Below are positions 34,923-46,289 of a stretch of 64,000 nucleotides of DNA, one piece after another. The position numbers were made by a program, and so were the translations under genes. Origin of the DNA: Heterotrichella gracilis (taxonomy: Eukaryota; Sar; Xanthophyceae; Tribonematales; Xanthonemataceae); contig JAULBX010003888.1 of assembly GCA_032358255.1 (NCBI GenBank), positions 1 through 64,000 of the forward strand, read 5' to 3'. The notes under the pieces were generated by a model that was not told where the DNA came from, did no database searches, and saw nothing but the letters and a program-made list of their open reading frames with translations. Positions within the stretch are counted from its first letter, which is position 1. Each line of letters opens with the position of its first letter.

Positions 34923-36910
34923 GGGCTGTGCAGTTGCAGTTATTGGCAGCCGAGGACTGCCAGCAGCTGTTGAGGCAATGCGCAGCTGGTGAGGCGCCAC
35001 TGGAGGACGCCACTGGAGATGGTGGTGTCCAATTCCAGTGCTAGGCAGCCGGCGCCTGGCAGCAGCGAGTGAGGCGATGCGCAGCTATTGCAAGATGTGC
35101 CTGCATGGGGTGGGGGGTTGCCCAGCCATCAGCAATGTGCAGTTATCGGGTGCATCATGCGCTGCTGCGCAGCGATCAAGCAGTGGCCCCTTGCCGCAGT
35201 TGACAGTTGCTATCCAGGGGATTGGCAACCCTCCAGGCATTGGTTGCTATCAAGCAATAGAGATGGTGGCGCTGGGTGGCCACTGATTGCGCCCAGCCAC
35301 CTGCATGCATTTTCTAACTACTGCTGGGCCTTTTGAGACTGGCTACACCCAGCGATTTATTACGTAGCAGCTCTGTTGTATGCGGCGTTGGAGCAGCCGC
35401 ACCCTCATTTGGGGTTTGGGTTAGGGTTATTTTGGGAGTGCGGGGTGGGGCGGGGATGTAGCTGCTGGGTTGGCTGTGCTGCTGTGAGCTGCAATGTTTC
35501 GTTCTGTTTTATTTGAACCTGGATGGACGTCTGTTGGTGGTCAGCAGGAGTGTGACTATGGGTAGCTGCTGCAGCAGGTGTGGGTGGGGCTGCGTTTCGT
35601 ATTTTTATTCTGGAGGGGCCGTTGGTGGCGAAGGATGCCAGCGCGTGCGGTTTGCGGGACGTGAGTGCGTGGGTGATTGAGGCAGTGCAGTGGTTGTTTT
35701 TGCTGGCACGTGTATAGCTTACACTTTTTTGCACCGCCGGCAGCATGTAGTTTGCTTTGTGGTGGCGCAACTTCTAGATCACTAGACCTGGACTTTGCAT
35801 ACAATACCGTGGCATGCATTGTACAGCCACGATACATGGTTTGGGTTTCGCCAGCTTCTGGTGCTGAGAAAGAGAGATCCTAGCCCTTTGACAGTGCCTC
35901 GGGGTTGTGACCACCCTCAAGGTAGCTTTTCCACACTTGTCGATGCCCGCGTAGTCTTTAGGGTTTAGGGTTTGAGTTTCCCTGCAAGGTGCAGTGCTGG
36001 CAGACCAAGCGATTTTGAGAAGAGGTTGGGTTGTGGTCACCCCTTATGACGGGTTTTCTTTGGACACTGAGAACCGACATTTGCAAATAGTTGTGAGGCA
36101 CTGTCCTTGCTGGTGTGCAGTTGGCATCGTCAGCGGCAACCATTTATATGTGCAGACTATTGTGCAGCATTTCCCTACCTTGCTGTACGCCATCGCACTT
36201 TCCACAGTGGCCACAGTGTTAACGGTCTGGTGTGTGGTGCACTTGCATCAGCCCTGCGTTTGCCTACCTGTGTTGTGTGAAATAACTTGTGTTGCAAGTG
36301 CCCATGCTGCCATAGGGCACTGGGGTGGTGTGGTCTTGGTGGAGGGCCTTGCATTTTGTGCCTCCAGCCCAGTTCTTGCCCCTGTCACACCCTTAGCAAG
36401 GGCCATAGGGTTGGCAAAACTGCTTCAGCTTCCGCCTAGCGCAGGCCCTCTGGGGCGAGCTTGACACACGCAACCGTCAACGGGCAGGGCAGCCACGACT
36501 GCCAACCACAGCAACAAAGATTTCGCTCCCTCGAATCATCTGATGCACGTGGTCAAACGCTCCACGCTCGCGTTGACACGTCAACGATCCGGTCCCGATT
36601 GCGCGAATCTGGTGGCTGGATATCTTTGCCACGTAGGACCGGGCACGGGATTTGCAAGTTGCATACCGTGGCAGTGTGCAAGCCCTGCAGCGCCTTGGGA
36701 GCCTGCCTTGTGAGGCTGCCACACCAGCCCAGCTCGCTGTGTGATAGGAGGCGAAGAAACGTTTCTGCGACCGTGGAAGATATTCGAGGAAGAAGCTTTT
36801 GTACAAGCCGCACCACCATGCAGGCCTAAAACATAACCGCCACAAACCAAACACGGCACCAGTTCCAAACTTGTTGTGGTGGAAGCGTTGCTGTGCAGCG
36901 TTTGAAAAGG
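34923..36910. other. Intergenic region with echoes of the starch synthase 3' end
   Basis: About 34950-35260 holds two or three decayed copies of the terminal exon end and early 3' UTR (cores CAGCAGCGAGTGAGGCGATGCGCAG and GCGATCAAGCAGTGG). The rest, about 35300-36910, has several overlapping open frames without recognisable similarity. A TTTAGGG tract is at about 35958-35972. Confidence 0.5.
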
Positions 36911-39634
36911 ATGGACAGCTCGACGCAGTGCTCCCGGCAAGGATCGGGGGGCCTTCCAGAGTGTGTTTCCGATGACAGACGCATGGGGCTCGGCCAGTTT
37001 AGCAGCAGGCGACGGGCGTTCCCTCGGCCGGCAAGCTTGGCACAGGTGGGCGAAAGCATTGTGCTAATCGTCAAATCTGCGGCGGGCTGTGCTGCTGGTT
37101 TGGGAGGTGGTATGTGCTGGGTGTCGTGGCCTTCCTAACTCATCACCGGGTGTGTGTTTTGCAGCTGTTGGAGGGTTATGGGCAGGGAATGGCGGGCTGT
37201 GACAGCAGCGATTGCAGCGTCTGCCACATAGGAGTTGCTGAGCAGCCAAACCGGGTTCAGATGTCCAGCCAGCGCAGCAGCGCCAGCGCCCAAACCACCC
37301 GCAAGCGGCCGTGGCCCAGCACTTATCCAGACACATATTCCACAGCTGCTCATCCGACAAGTCCCCTACACGAACCAATTAGCAAACGGCAACAAACCGC
37401 AGCGTATTCAGAAGAGGAGTCAAACTGCTCGCAGTCGTCAGAAGACCCCCAGCTTGTGCCCGACCAGTGCTCGGGAAACTCCTCCCGATGGCTGTTTTTG
37501 GAGGAGGATTGGGACAGGGAGACCCCCATCCCCGCCGTTCTGCGGGAAGAGTGCTCCTACAGCAAGCCAGGCGGCTCCCACAGCACCGACATCGTGTGCG
37601 GGGTGGAGTTCGACCCCACGGGCGCGCTCATAGCGTGCGCGGGCGTTTCAAAGCAGGTACGGGGGCTGTTTCATCTGTCGAGCCCGAGATATGGTTTCCA
37701 AAGCTGGGTGGGATACTTTGGGAGGGAAAACCGCGGGCATTGACGTGGTAGCCTTTTTCTGCAGGTGCTCGTCTACGCTTTTGCTGGAGCAGATGACCAG
37801 AGCCCCAGCAGCAGCGACTGCAGTCTGCCAGTGGCAAGCCATCGCATGCCATCCAAGGTCAGCTCCATCTGCTGGAGCCCAGACCTGCCGGTACGTGTTA
37901 TACCACCTCTTTTCTACCACAAAACCGTATCTACAGCTGCAAGTTTGGATCTTTGGTGGGCAATGGACGATTCCTGTGGGCCTGGTTGCTCAGTGTGTTT
38001 TCACTTGACCCTGCAGGGTGTGCTGACTGTGGGCGATTATGATGGTGTGGTTTCCCAAATCCACCTGACCTCTGGCCACTACATCGCCGAACTCGATGAG
38101 CACTCTGGCAGAAGGTATGGTGACGAACACACACACTGCCCTTATTGCAAAACCCACAATGGTGTATGTGGCCATGGTGTCCCTTCCACACATCTTCTGA
38201 AACCTTCCATCAAGCTGAAATATTTTTTTGGCCACGTCTACGGGGCCAAGGAAACTACATAACTGACATCAGGGCTCATTGTCTAGTGGATATGATGTTA
38301 CACACACCAGGGCTTGCCCACTTTCCTGCCTCCTGGGGTTGTACCCACTCGACATGGACAAATGAATTCAATTGTACACATGTCCACGCACGCACACTTC
38401 AGAAAACCTACCACCATATGGACAATTGAATTCAATTGTACACATGTCCACGCACGCACACTTCAGAAAACCTACCACCATATTGACCACACCACCAGGG
38501 TCTTTTGCACCTGTTAACCACAGCTCCTCACTTCGAACCCTCCCCGCCTGCAGGGTGTGGTGCGTGACGCACTCCAAGCTCCAGCGCTACCTCTGCATGT
38601 CCACCGCCGAGGACGGCACCGCCAAGCTCTGGGCAGGCAGGGGCCTCAACCACCTCGCAGCCACCATCCAGCCCCCTTCCCACGCCAGCATATGCAGTGC
38701 AGACTTCAGCCCCGTGGACGAGCACACAGTCGCCCTGGCCTCGTCAGACCACAGCGTGTATCTGTATGACCTGAGGAATGTGGAGAGCCCGCTTCAGACC
38801 CTACAAGGGCACGCGGGGCCGGTGTCCTACGTGCGCTTCCTCAACAGGAGGCAGCTGGTGTCGGCGTCCACGGACGCCACGGTGGTGTGCTGGGATACGG
38901 AGCAGGTGAGGGCGGGCGTCAACCCTAAACCCTAAACCAGTGGTGCACAACTTGAAACATTTGCTGCATTTGCGCTGCATGTTGAACACAGGTAACCTGC
39001 CCCGCACCATCATCCGTGCTCGAGTGTAACATGCCAGCTGCTGCTGCGATGCGCATTTAGCAATGGAGTCCCCACCGCCAGTGTCTGCTATCGCTGCGAT
39101 ATGCAAATTGCAATTCATTGTGCTCAAAGGCCATCCTCCGTTTGTATGCTGCTGCTGCTATCCGTGCCCACCAACAGCACACCCACACCTGACACGTGCT
39201 GTGCACCCTGCACCCTTAGCCCTACTCCCTTAAACCCTTTACCATGCCCACTTTGCTGACCTGTGCTCCCCTCCCCTCCGCAGAACGGCTTCCAGCTGGG
39301 CAGCTCCCACCCGCCCCACAAACCCTTCCGCAGCTGGTCGGGCCACCAAAACGCACGCAACTTCTGCGGCCTGTCGGTGCGCCCCGAGGACAACCTCATC
39401 GCCTGCGGGTCGGAAGGGGACAGCGCCTACGTGTACCACATGGCATGGTCCCCACCCCTCGCCAGCCACAGCCTGATGCAGCAGCGTGCGCGCACCAATG
39501 GGCGGGCGGGGTCCAGGAACAGCTTTGTGAGCGCGGTGTGCTGGCAGCCGCACAGCGCGGGCGCCCGCACCCCCATCCTGGCGTCTGCAACCTCCGACGG
39601 GGACGTGCGGGTGTTTTCGCTCAACACGGTTTGA
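36911..39634 (+). CDS. COP1/SPA/RUP-type WD40-repeat protein (RUP-like)
   Basis: Predicted 517-residue WD40 protein of the COP1/SPA/RUP group, which in plants controls light and UV-B (UVR8) signalling through CUL4-DDB1 ligase contacts. Exons: 36911-37045, 37165-37656, 37765-37890, 38017-38114, 38554-38905, 39284-39634 (518 codons with stop). The first ~150 residues are Ser/Gln-rich and disordered, with a possible basic nuclear signal (RKRP). No RING finger or kinase-like domain is seen, which argues against COP1 and SPA and for a RUP-type protein. Diagnostic blades include STAEDGTAKLWAG, SVYLYDLRN (DWD-like), HAGPVSYVRFLN, SASTDATVVCWD and NFCGLSVRPEDNLIACGSE, matching the COP1 propeller order. 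Possible AATAAA polyadenylation word at about 40144. RUP rather than another COP1 relative is inference. Confidence 0.85.
38364..38490 (+). repeat. Recent 64-bp tandem duplication in WD40-gene intron 4
   Basis: Two nearly perfect copies, starting at 38364 and 38428, share GAATTCAATTGTACACATG, CCACGCACGCACACTTC and AGAAAACCTACCACCATAT. The near identity implies a very young event in contrast to the decayed echoes elsewhere. Confidence 0.93.
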
Positions 39635-41052
39635 CGGGGTGCAGGGGGAGGGTAGGCCCTGGGCGCTGCTGTTTTGACGGGGGTATCAGGGGTGGATTTT
39701 TGCTCGGCTCTGAAGTGGTGGGTTGTGTGGACCCTAACCAGGGCTTTGTAGCCAGTGCTGTGTGGGGCTGGGGTGGCTGGGACTGCACAGCCTTTTTGTG
39801 GGGATTAGGGTTGTTGGCTGGAGTTGGCCATTGACATTCATTCAAGAGCAGCCTGTGTGCTGTTGGCTGGAGGGGGCGCATAGGGATGCCGAACCAGCTA
39901 AAAACGCTTGTGTAGCAAATGCACCCAAGAACATAAATGCAAAACATGTATGGCTGTGGCAATCATGGCCTTTTCTGTCCTATTTCCGGTAAGTACCCCC
40001 TGCTATATCACCACTCAATTCTTTCTTGCAGGCTGCTATGCGGCTGCGATAATGTATCTTGTCGTTCGATAGGAGTATGTATTTTTTAAGCTCTGTTTGG
40101 GCTCTAGCCAGTCCGGTGTAGAGGATACCTGTAGCACATTTTTAATAAACCTACAACCTCAGTCTCCAGTACTCAGCAAGCTGTGTGATTAGCGCAGTTG
40201 GTTTGGTTTCAGGATTTGGGGGGATTCAGGCAACCTGGGGACCATTCTGGGTAGGTGATTTACACCTTATGTGCAATAGGGATGCAGCTGCTGACTCAAG
40301 AGCAATATTGCCTGAGCCAACAAGGGTTTACATGGGCTGGTGTATCGGGGTTTACAAGATTGTATTAAGTAAGACGTGCCAATTGGCTGAAGTAAGGTAG
40401 ACAGTTTCAAATCCGGCCAAGTGCTTTTTAAACGATGCAACGCATTAAATTTTATTTTATCCGAAAAATATGCTGATCTCAGATCTGATTCAGCATGAGC
40501 TTCCAGGATGTGCTCAGTCATTGTAACAATACAACCTCACACCTCACAGGGTAAAAACTTTAATTCTGCCATTGAGCAGTGCAGCAGCCGGCAGAGTAAA
40601 ACCCTAAGAGTACAGTACCCTAGCGGCTGCATGCCATGTCAGCATCAATGATGGCCCATGATGCTGAGGTCCTTGTCATATGTGAGTCGCCGCAGGGTCA
40701 CTGACAGCCCCGAGCCAGACTTACCGTGGGCAGACTCTCATTCCCAGGGATGGTTCACAGTACAACATGTACAATTTGCAAATAATAACAAAACGGTGAA
40801 GCTCTGCACTGGGCCATATTGGCTGCATGCTGCATGCTACACATGTCATGCAGCATGACATGTGTACCCACTGCTGGCAACTTGCAGGTAAAACCCTAGG
40901 AGTACAAACCCTAATATAAGTCAATGCAGGGTCAGCCCCGAGCCAGACTCCGTGGCCAGGTAAAACCCTAGGGGTGCAAAACCCCAGCGGCTGCATGCCA
41001 AGATGGCCCATGATGCCGAGGTCCTTGTCACATGCCACGGTGATCACTCAAG
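39635..41052. other. Convergent intergenic region with echoes of the TTL-like gene end
   Basis: Contains the 3' ends of the WD40 gene and, on the minus strand, the TTL-like gene. Copies of the latter's terminal coding end (plus strand CAGGGTCA...GCCCCGAGCCAGACT) occur at about 40693-40722 and 40927-40952, beside the true end at 41060-41082. A repeated ATGGCCCATGATGC(T/C)GAGGTCCTTGTCA block is at 40651 and 41005. Confidence 0.65.
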
Positions 41053-44000
41053 TTACCGCAGGGTCAGCCCCGAGCCAGACTGCATGGCCGCGCTCTTCTG
41101 CTTCTCAAACACCTTGACCCAGCATGCGCTGCCTGCCGGTGCGCCGCTGCCAGGGCTGCCTGCTTGCTCTCGTTGAGGCGTATTGTGGGTGGTTGGGATG
41201 TGCTGCCCTTGTTGGGTGTCCTCTTTGCCATCAGGACCCTGTGGAAAGTGGAACAGGTATGCTCAAGTATTCAAATCTGTACATAAAATAGCCCTGGCTG
41301 GAGATTGGATCAAACGCACAGAAGGAAGTCTAGTTGTCATCGTGACTGTGCGTGCGGGTGCGTGCATGAGGGTACATCGGTATGCTACCCACAGGAAAGA
41401 CCTGGGCAGACGCGCCTGCACTCACAACTCAATTCCATGGATCGTGCAGGTGACATCGGAGGCAGCAATGCACTGCAATAGTATGTACTGCCATGAATGA
41501 ACCCCTTGGCTAGGGAGTAGTAGTGATTGTGACTGTGAAACGTGGATGACACCTAACTACATGGCTCCAGCTGCACATTGGTGCCACCTCCAGTGCGAGA
41601 GCCATCTAGGAGGCAGCTAGCCCATCCACCACAATAATATTTACTGCCATAGATGACAGCCTAGATGCCTCTTTGTTAAGGGAATGATAGTAATTCTGAC
41701 TGTGGAATGTGGATGGTACCTGACCAAATGATTGCCAGTGGCAATTGAACAGAACGGCAAAGCCAGCATGGCCTTGTGAGACCCACCCTGCTTACAATCA
41801 TTTATATTTTTTAATACATCCTTCCTTCCTTCCCAAAACCGGGACCCACCTGGGAGGCAGCAAGCGCATCCACCACGATATCCATGCCCCCATGGATCAC
41901 CCCCTTGACCAGCTCCCTCAGCCTGTCACCCGTTTGGCTGAAGTCAGGCTCAGCATTGGCCTCCAGGATCCACATGTTCCATTGGTCATCAAGCATGAGG
42001 TCGAACCCAAACAGCTCAAAAGCGTTGGGAAGGGTGAAGAAGGTGAGCTCGTTGCCGACAGCCTCCATGCATTCACCTGCAAAGTGGGTACACCTTAATA
42101 AACCTTTAATTTATATCAAATATACTTAGGCTGTGAGCCCGTGCAAGAAGTGGCTATTAGCCTGAAGCGATGGACAGCTTTCACCATTCAGAAGGTTGCA
42201 AACGGTTCCAGTCTCCAGTAAAGTACTGTGGTCAGCTTAGAACCCCTTTTTTGTGCACCAAATACTGCTACCATTAAATCGTGCTGCACAATATCGATGA
42301 TTTTCTGCAGGGCCTGGTTTGCTTTTTCAACCCGCTCCCGCGCTGCTCCCAGGGGCATCCCTTAAGCTGCCAGGGCCACTGGTAGCTCAGGCATGAACTT
42401 GATCGCTGCAATGCATGTAATTAAGTACCGTACGCAACCAACGGACTACCCGGCTGTATACCAATAAATCCTGCGGGTCCTGGTTCGCCTTTTCAACTAC
42501 CGGCACCGTACCGATGATATTCTGCAGGTCCTGGTTTGCCTTCGCAACCCGCTCCTCCGCTTCTTGCAGGAGCATCCCTTCAGCAGCCAGGGCCTCTGGA
42601 AGCTCAGACATGAGCTTGATAACATCTGCCTCACAGAGATCTCCCTGGTCAAAGGCGCCTTGGCGGCTGAGGTGGCAGGTGTTGGTCAGGTGGGCGTCCA
42701 GGTTGGAGAGGGTATCAGGGGAGTACTCCTGGCCTGCAACAGGAAAAGCAATGAGCAAGTGCATGTTGCTGTACAGCTCTGCCTACGATTCCAAATCAGA
42801 TCCCATATCAATTCCACGTGAAATGCTGCGCCGAAGTTGCTTTTGATTAAACTACACAGGAAGGCTTCCATGCCGAGTGCTATTGTACGGTACTACATTC
42901 CCTTCAAACAGAGTAAGTACATCGCTGTACACGTAGACCGACAGACTGCCCACACACAGCAGGTAACGGTTTGTCATTACTACTAACTGACAGTGATCAT
43001 TTCAAACCCAGGCCTCTGACCTGTTGACCTGATTGCGAATGCAAGGGCAATTGCTACCCGAACATGAGCTTACCTGCAAACAGGGCCAGTACATCGCTAT
43101 ACATGTAGACCGACAGGCTGCCCACACACAGCACGTAGGCTCGCAAGTGGAATTTGCGCCCCTTGACCAGCAGGGGTGGGGAGATGTACCGCTGGATCAC
43201 CCACTCCCGCAGGTCCTCGGCTGCCCTGCAATTATGACCCCGTTTGAGTGACTGTAGGTTGCAATGCGTATGAGACCGCAGGAGCAATGCACATGAATCA
43301 TTCCAGTGCAATGTATGTAGGTTTTGAAGCACACAGAAAGCAAGTAGGGTAGTGCATGCAACTCATGAAAATCGACCACGGGACAAGGACACTAGACCTG
43401 CCCAAAAATCATTTTCTTTGTAAGTGTCGTTACGTTAATTGTGTCACTGGTGGTGCAATTATAGGTGTGCATTCCACATTCCCATGCAGTGCATGTGCTG
43501 CATGTGCACACCCCGTCCTGCTTCAAGAACCACAATGAACTCCAAAGCCGCCCTCAAATTGGCCACCACGCCAAACACACAGAAACCCTAGACACATAAA
43601 CCCTAAACCCTAACCCTACATCAGGGACCCTAGATCCCAGCCGAATCACACGTGGTCCAGCGCCGCCCTCAATGTCGACACCCGGTTAACGTCACATAAA
43701 CCCTAGATGTCTCAACCCCAAACCCTACACCAGGGACACTAGACCCTAGATCCCAGCCCCATCCCACGTACTCCAGAGCTGCCCTCAAGGTCGCCACCCG
43801 ATCAAACACGCATATGCTGACCGCCTGGTTGGTGAGGGAGGGCTTGGCGATCCACAGCGCAGAGCCATCCGCCATGTCCCGCACCTGTGCAGCAATGCAC
43901 AATGATGTTGTAAAGGTTAGTTGTGGAGTGGTAATTGACTGTAATGGATTTGCAATGTTGTCCACGACTGGTGTCCAACAAATGCTGTGGATGTCATTGA

Positions 44001-45617
44001 CACCGTGCACATGTGGCGCCATGATGTAGCTCCACACACCCGACCAATGTCATGTGGACACTGCAATGATGCGCGATGCCATGTAAGCAGATGTGATGCC
44101 ATGCCATCGGTCACCTCTGGCACAGCATACCACCTCTGGTACATCGTGACCAACATACTTCACATCACCCACCTCCGTGATGTACGTCCACATTCCACAA
44201 CAACATGTAAAGCTATGATTTCGAAAATAATGATCACAGACACTCACACATATATCCTTGTGTAAGGGAGGCGGGACTAAGAAACAAATGCCTGGTGGTA
44301 GCACATCATCGGATGTGGTGATGCCATCACTCACCTCCGGCACGTCATACAGCGCCTCGTCAATGTACTCCACATCATCCACCTCCATGATGTAGGTCTC
44401 TGGCAGGCTGCGGGCAATGTAGCCCCCCGGGTGCTTGGCAGACCACTTTTTCAGGTTGTGAGCCAAGTGTGCCTTGCGAATCAGCCCCTTGCGCACGCAG
44501 TAGCAGCTTGCAACCTGGTGGCCTGTCGGCACGAGGCTCAGGAAAATGAAAAGGGTGTTTCTTGCCGTGCGCTTGCCCCTAATGGGATGGAAAATGTTTA
44601 CTTTCATTCCCAGCGGTTGCTTGGCAGACCACTTCTTGAGGTTATGCGCCAGGTGCGCCTTGCGGATCAACCCCTTGCGCATGCCGTAGCAGGTGGTGAC
44701 CTGGTGGCCATCAGGTGTAGCAGGCTTCAATAGTTGGAGGACAGAAATGAATAAAAACACGAGTAATTAAACTCTAGACCCTACACCCTCCCCATGAGCA
44801 TTGAAGCATGTAAGAAAATAACTATCAGGCTTTGCAGCATGCACAATTTGGCACCGGTGACCGCCGCACCCGTCCATCCAGCCCCCAGTAACATGGGTTT
44901 GTTGCACGCACCTTCCAGCACATTTGACCAGTGTATCCGCTCATACTCCCCCCAGTGGAACAAGCTGCTGCCTGCTGCTTGATCCAGTTCCTCCCCTTGG
45001 CCATCGATGCAAGTCACCTGCCACTCGGGGCGCTGAGAGAAGCCCTCCAGGACCAGCTGCCTGCAAGGTTTAGGGTTGACATTTTTGGTTTTCGGATATA
45101 GGGTTGAGCGTGCACGGTTTAAGGGTTTTGTGTGGCCATCGATGCAGGTGACCTGCCACTCCGGGCCTGTGCGAAGCCCTCTAGCTGCCTGCAGGGTTTT
45201 GGGGTTAGGGTTTAGGATTTATCGGAACCCTGTTGAGGGTCTAAGGTGTGGGCTGTGCGGGCTGTGAGGTGGGGTATGCTACACAGGCTAGGTGCATTCC
45301 CTTCAACCAACGGAGATAGGTGAAAGGTGTGCTCTCCCCTCTTGCTTGACAAGTAGCTTTCCTTGCCGGAAGGCCGCATGTGTGATCATGAACAGGGCAG
45401 CACCCTTAGACCTAGTAATAGCCACAGACCCTTCCACACACACCCACCTGACGTATTCACTCTCCAAGTCGACAGTGGCCGTCAGCCTGGGGGTTCCACC
45501 GCTGGTGGTGGCGGGTTCTACCAGGTTGTGTTGTGGCTCTAGTGTCTTGTCCGGGTTCCCGGGGGCTGACGGCTGGCAGTGGGTTGACTGCAAGACCCGC
45601 TCATCCCACCAAACCAT
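41053..45617 (-). CDS. Tubulin-tyrosine-ligase-like (TTL domain, ATP-grasp) protein (5' end provisional)
   Basis: Predicted amino-acid ligase of the TTL family, which adds Tyr, Glu or Gly to tubulin or other proteins. Exons in transcript order: 45448-45617, 44912-45060, 44335-44522, 43772-43884, 43074-43225, 42512-42733, 41850-42076, 41053-41166. With the provisional ATG at 45617 this gives 444 residues, phase-consistent throughout. Family motifs: WIAKPSLTNQA, EWVIQRYISPPLLVKGRKFHLRAYVL, HLTNTCHLS and FELFGFDLMLDDQWNMWILEANAEPDF, with a C-terminal WVKVFEKQ. The order resembles the PBY1/fungal-type TTL proteins. Odd: the loop after KPSLT lacks the Gly-rich sequence seen in active family members, so activity is uncertain. 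The N-terminal part (VWWDERVLQ...) may continue into further upstream exons. Confidence 0.8.
43530..43770 (-). repeat. Two echoes of the TTL-like exon 4 tail
   Basis: Plus-strand copies of the exon 4 tail (core CCGCCCTCAA..GTCG/GGCCACC) lie at about 43531-43570 and 43651-43685, downstream in transcript sense of the functional donor at 43771. CCCTAAACCCTAACCCTA tracts lie between them. Confidence 0.75.
44050..44200 (-). repeat. Decayed echo of the TTL-like exon 3 tail
   Basis: About 44095-44190 copies the sequence of 44321-44400 (plus-strand words ATGCCAT..GGTCACCTC, CATCACCCACCTCCGTGATGTA). It matches the exon coding YIMEVDDVEYIDEALYDVPE with its donor. The frame is no longer kept. Confidence 0.75.
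44605..44722 (-). repeat. Echo of the TTL-like exon 3 head under apparent protein-level constraint
   Basis: This minus-strand copy reads GHQVTTCYGMRKGLIRKAHL AHNLKKWSAK, against GHQVASCYCVRKGLIRKAHL AHNLKKWSAK in the exon at 44335-44522. Over the last 20 codons compared I count about eight synonymous differences and no amino-acid change. The open frame runs uninterrupted from this copy into the functional exon. A GTAAAC donor-like site follows it. Confidence 0.85.
45061..45240 (-). repeat. Echo of the TTL-like exon 2 head
   Basis: About 45137-45210 (plus strand CCATCGATGCAGGTGACCTGCCACTCC) copies the exon 2 head and acceptor at 45003-45066. TTTAGGG-like words separate the two. Confidence 0.85.
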
Positions 45618-46289
45618 ACCTTCTCCCAACAACAAGGTTGGCAAAAGGGCTTTACAACGGTGCAACTCAAGACACTGTCTTGGCAAAAAGACAGCTGCTG
45701 GTTGAAGATGTTAGTAGGAGAATGGGGAACACTTTGGGTGGTTCTTAGCGTGGCAGCAGGTTAGATTCTGGCAAATATCAACCTCGTCTTGGAGAGAAGC
45801 GAAGTGGGTTCTTATGCAGTTTACAGCTAGCGGCGTGGCGAGGAATAAGACTAGCAACGATGCGCAAACAGCCCTTGTGCACATGCATGCATGCATTATC
45901 TGGTCCCCTTCCCGTTGCTCCCACAGTGCTGTCTCATTCTAACGGTGCAACGTGTCTCGTTGGGCCAAAACACGGTAGACTGGCACCCATACACTTATTC
46001 TGACGCTCAAATAACCAACGTGGGCCATCGCAAAAGACTGCTGCAGCATTTTCACGTTGATGTAGCGCCAATGTACACTTTGGATAATGGCATGCATATG
46101 AACTTCACACTGGCATTATCGCAGAATTCTACACGATTGGGCCACGTTGAGCACTGACAGGTAGCCTTTCTTCTTTTCGTGTTGGATCTACCTTTCCAGA
46201 TCTGGGCTTGACGCGTGTTAACGATGCTTCGGGCGTTGTAGAAACCCTGCAACAATACGCAGCAACCTGAGGACTTGAGACGTCACACA
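45618..46289. promoter_or_regulatory. Divergent intergenic region, TTL-like and PGAM-like genes
   Basis: About 670 bases separate the provisional TTL-like start and the histidine phosphatase start at 46290. It presumably holds both promoters and perhaps missing TTL-like 5' exons. A CATGCATGCATGCA word lies at about 45882-45895. No defined element can be assigned. Confidence 0.35.

Noticed and set aside
35994-36464. 156-codon plus-strand frame upstream of the WD40 gene
   Set aside because: It does not start with ATG and shows no domain.
40560-41050. Possible separate small gene before the TTL-like stop
   Set aside because: The sequence consists of echoes of the TTL-like terminal exon and its 3' region.
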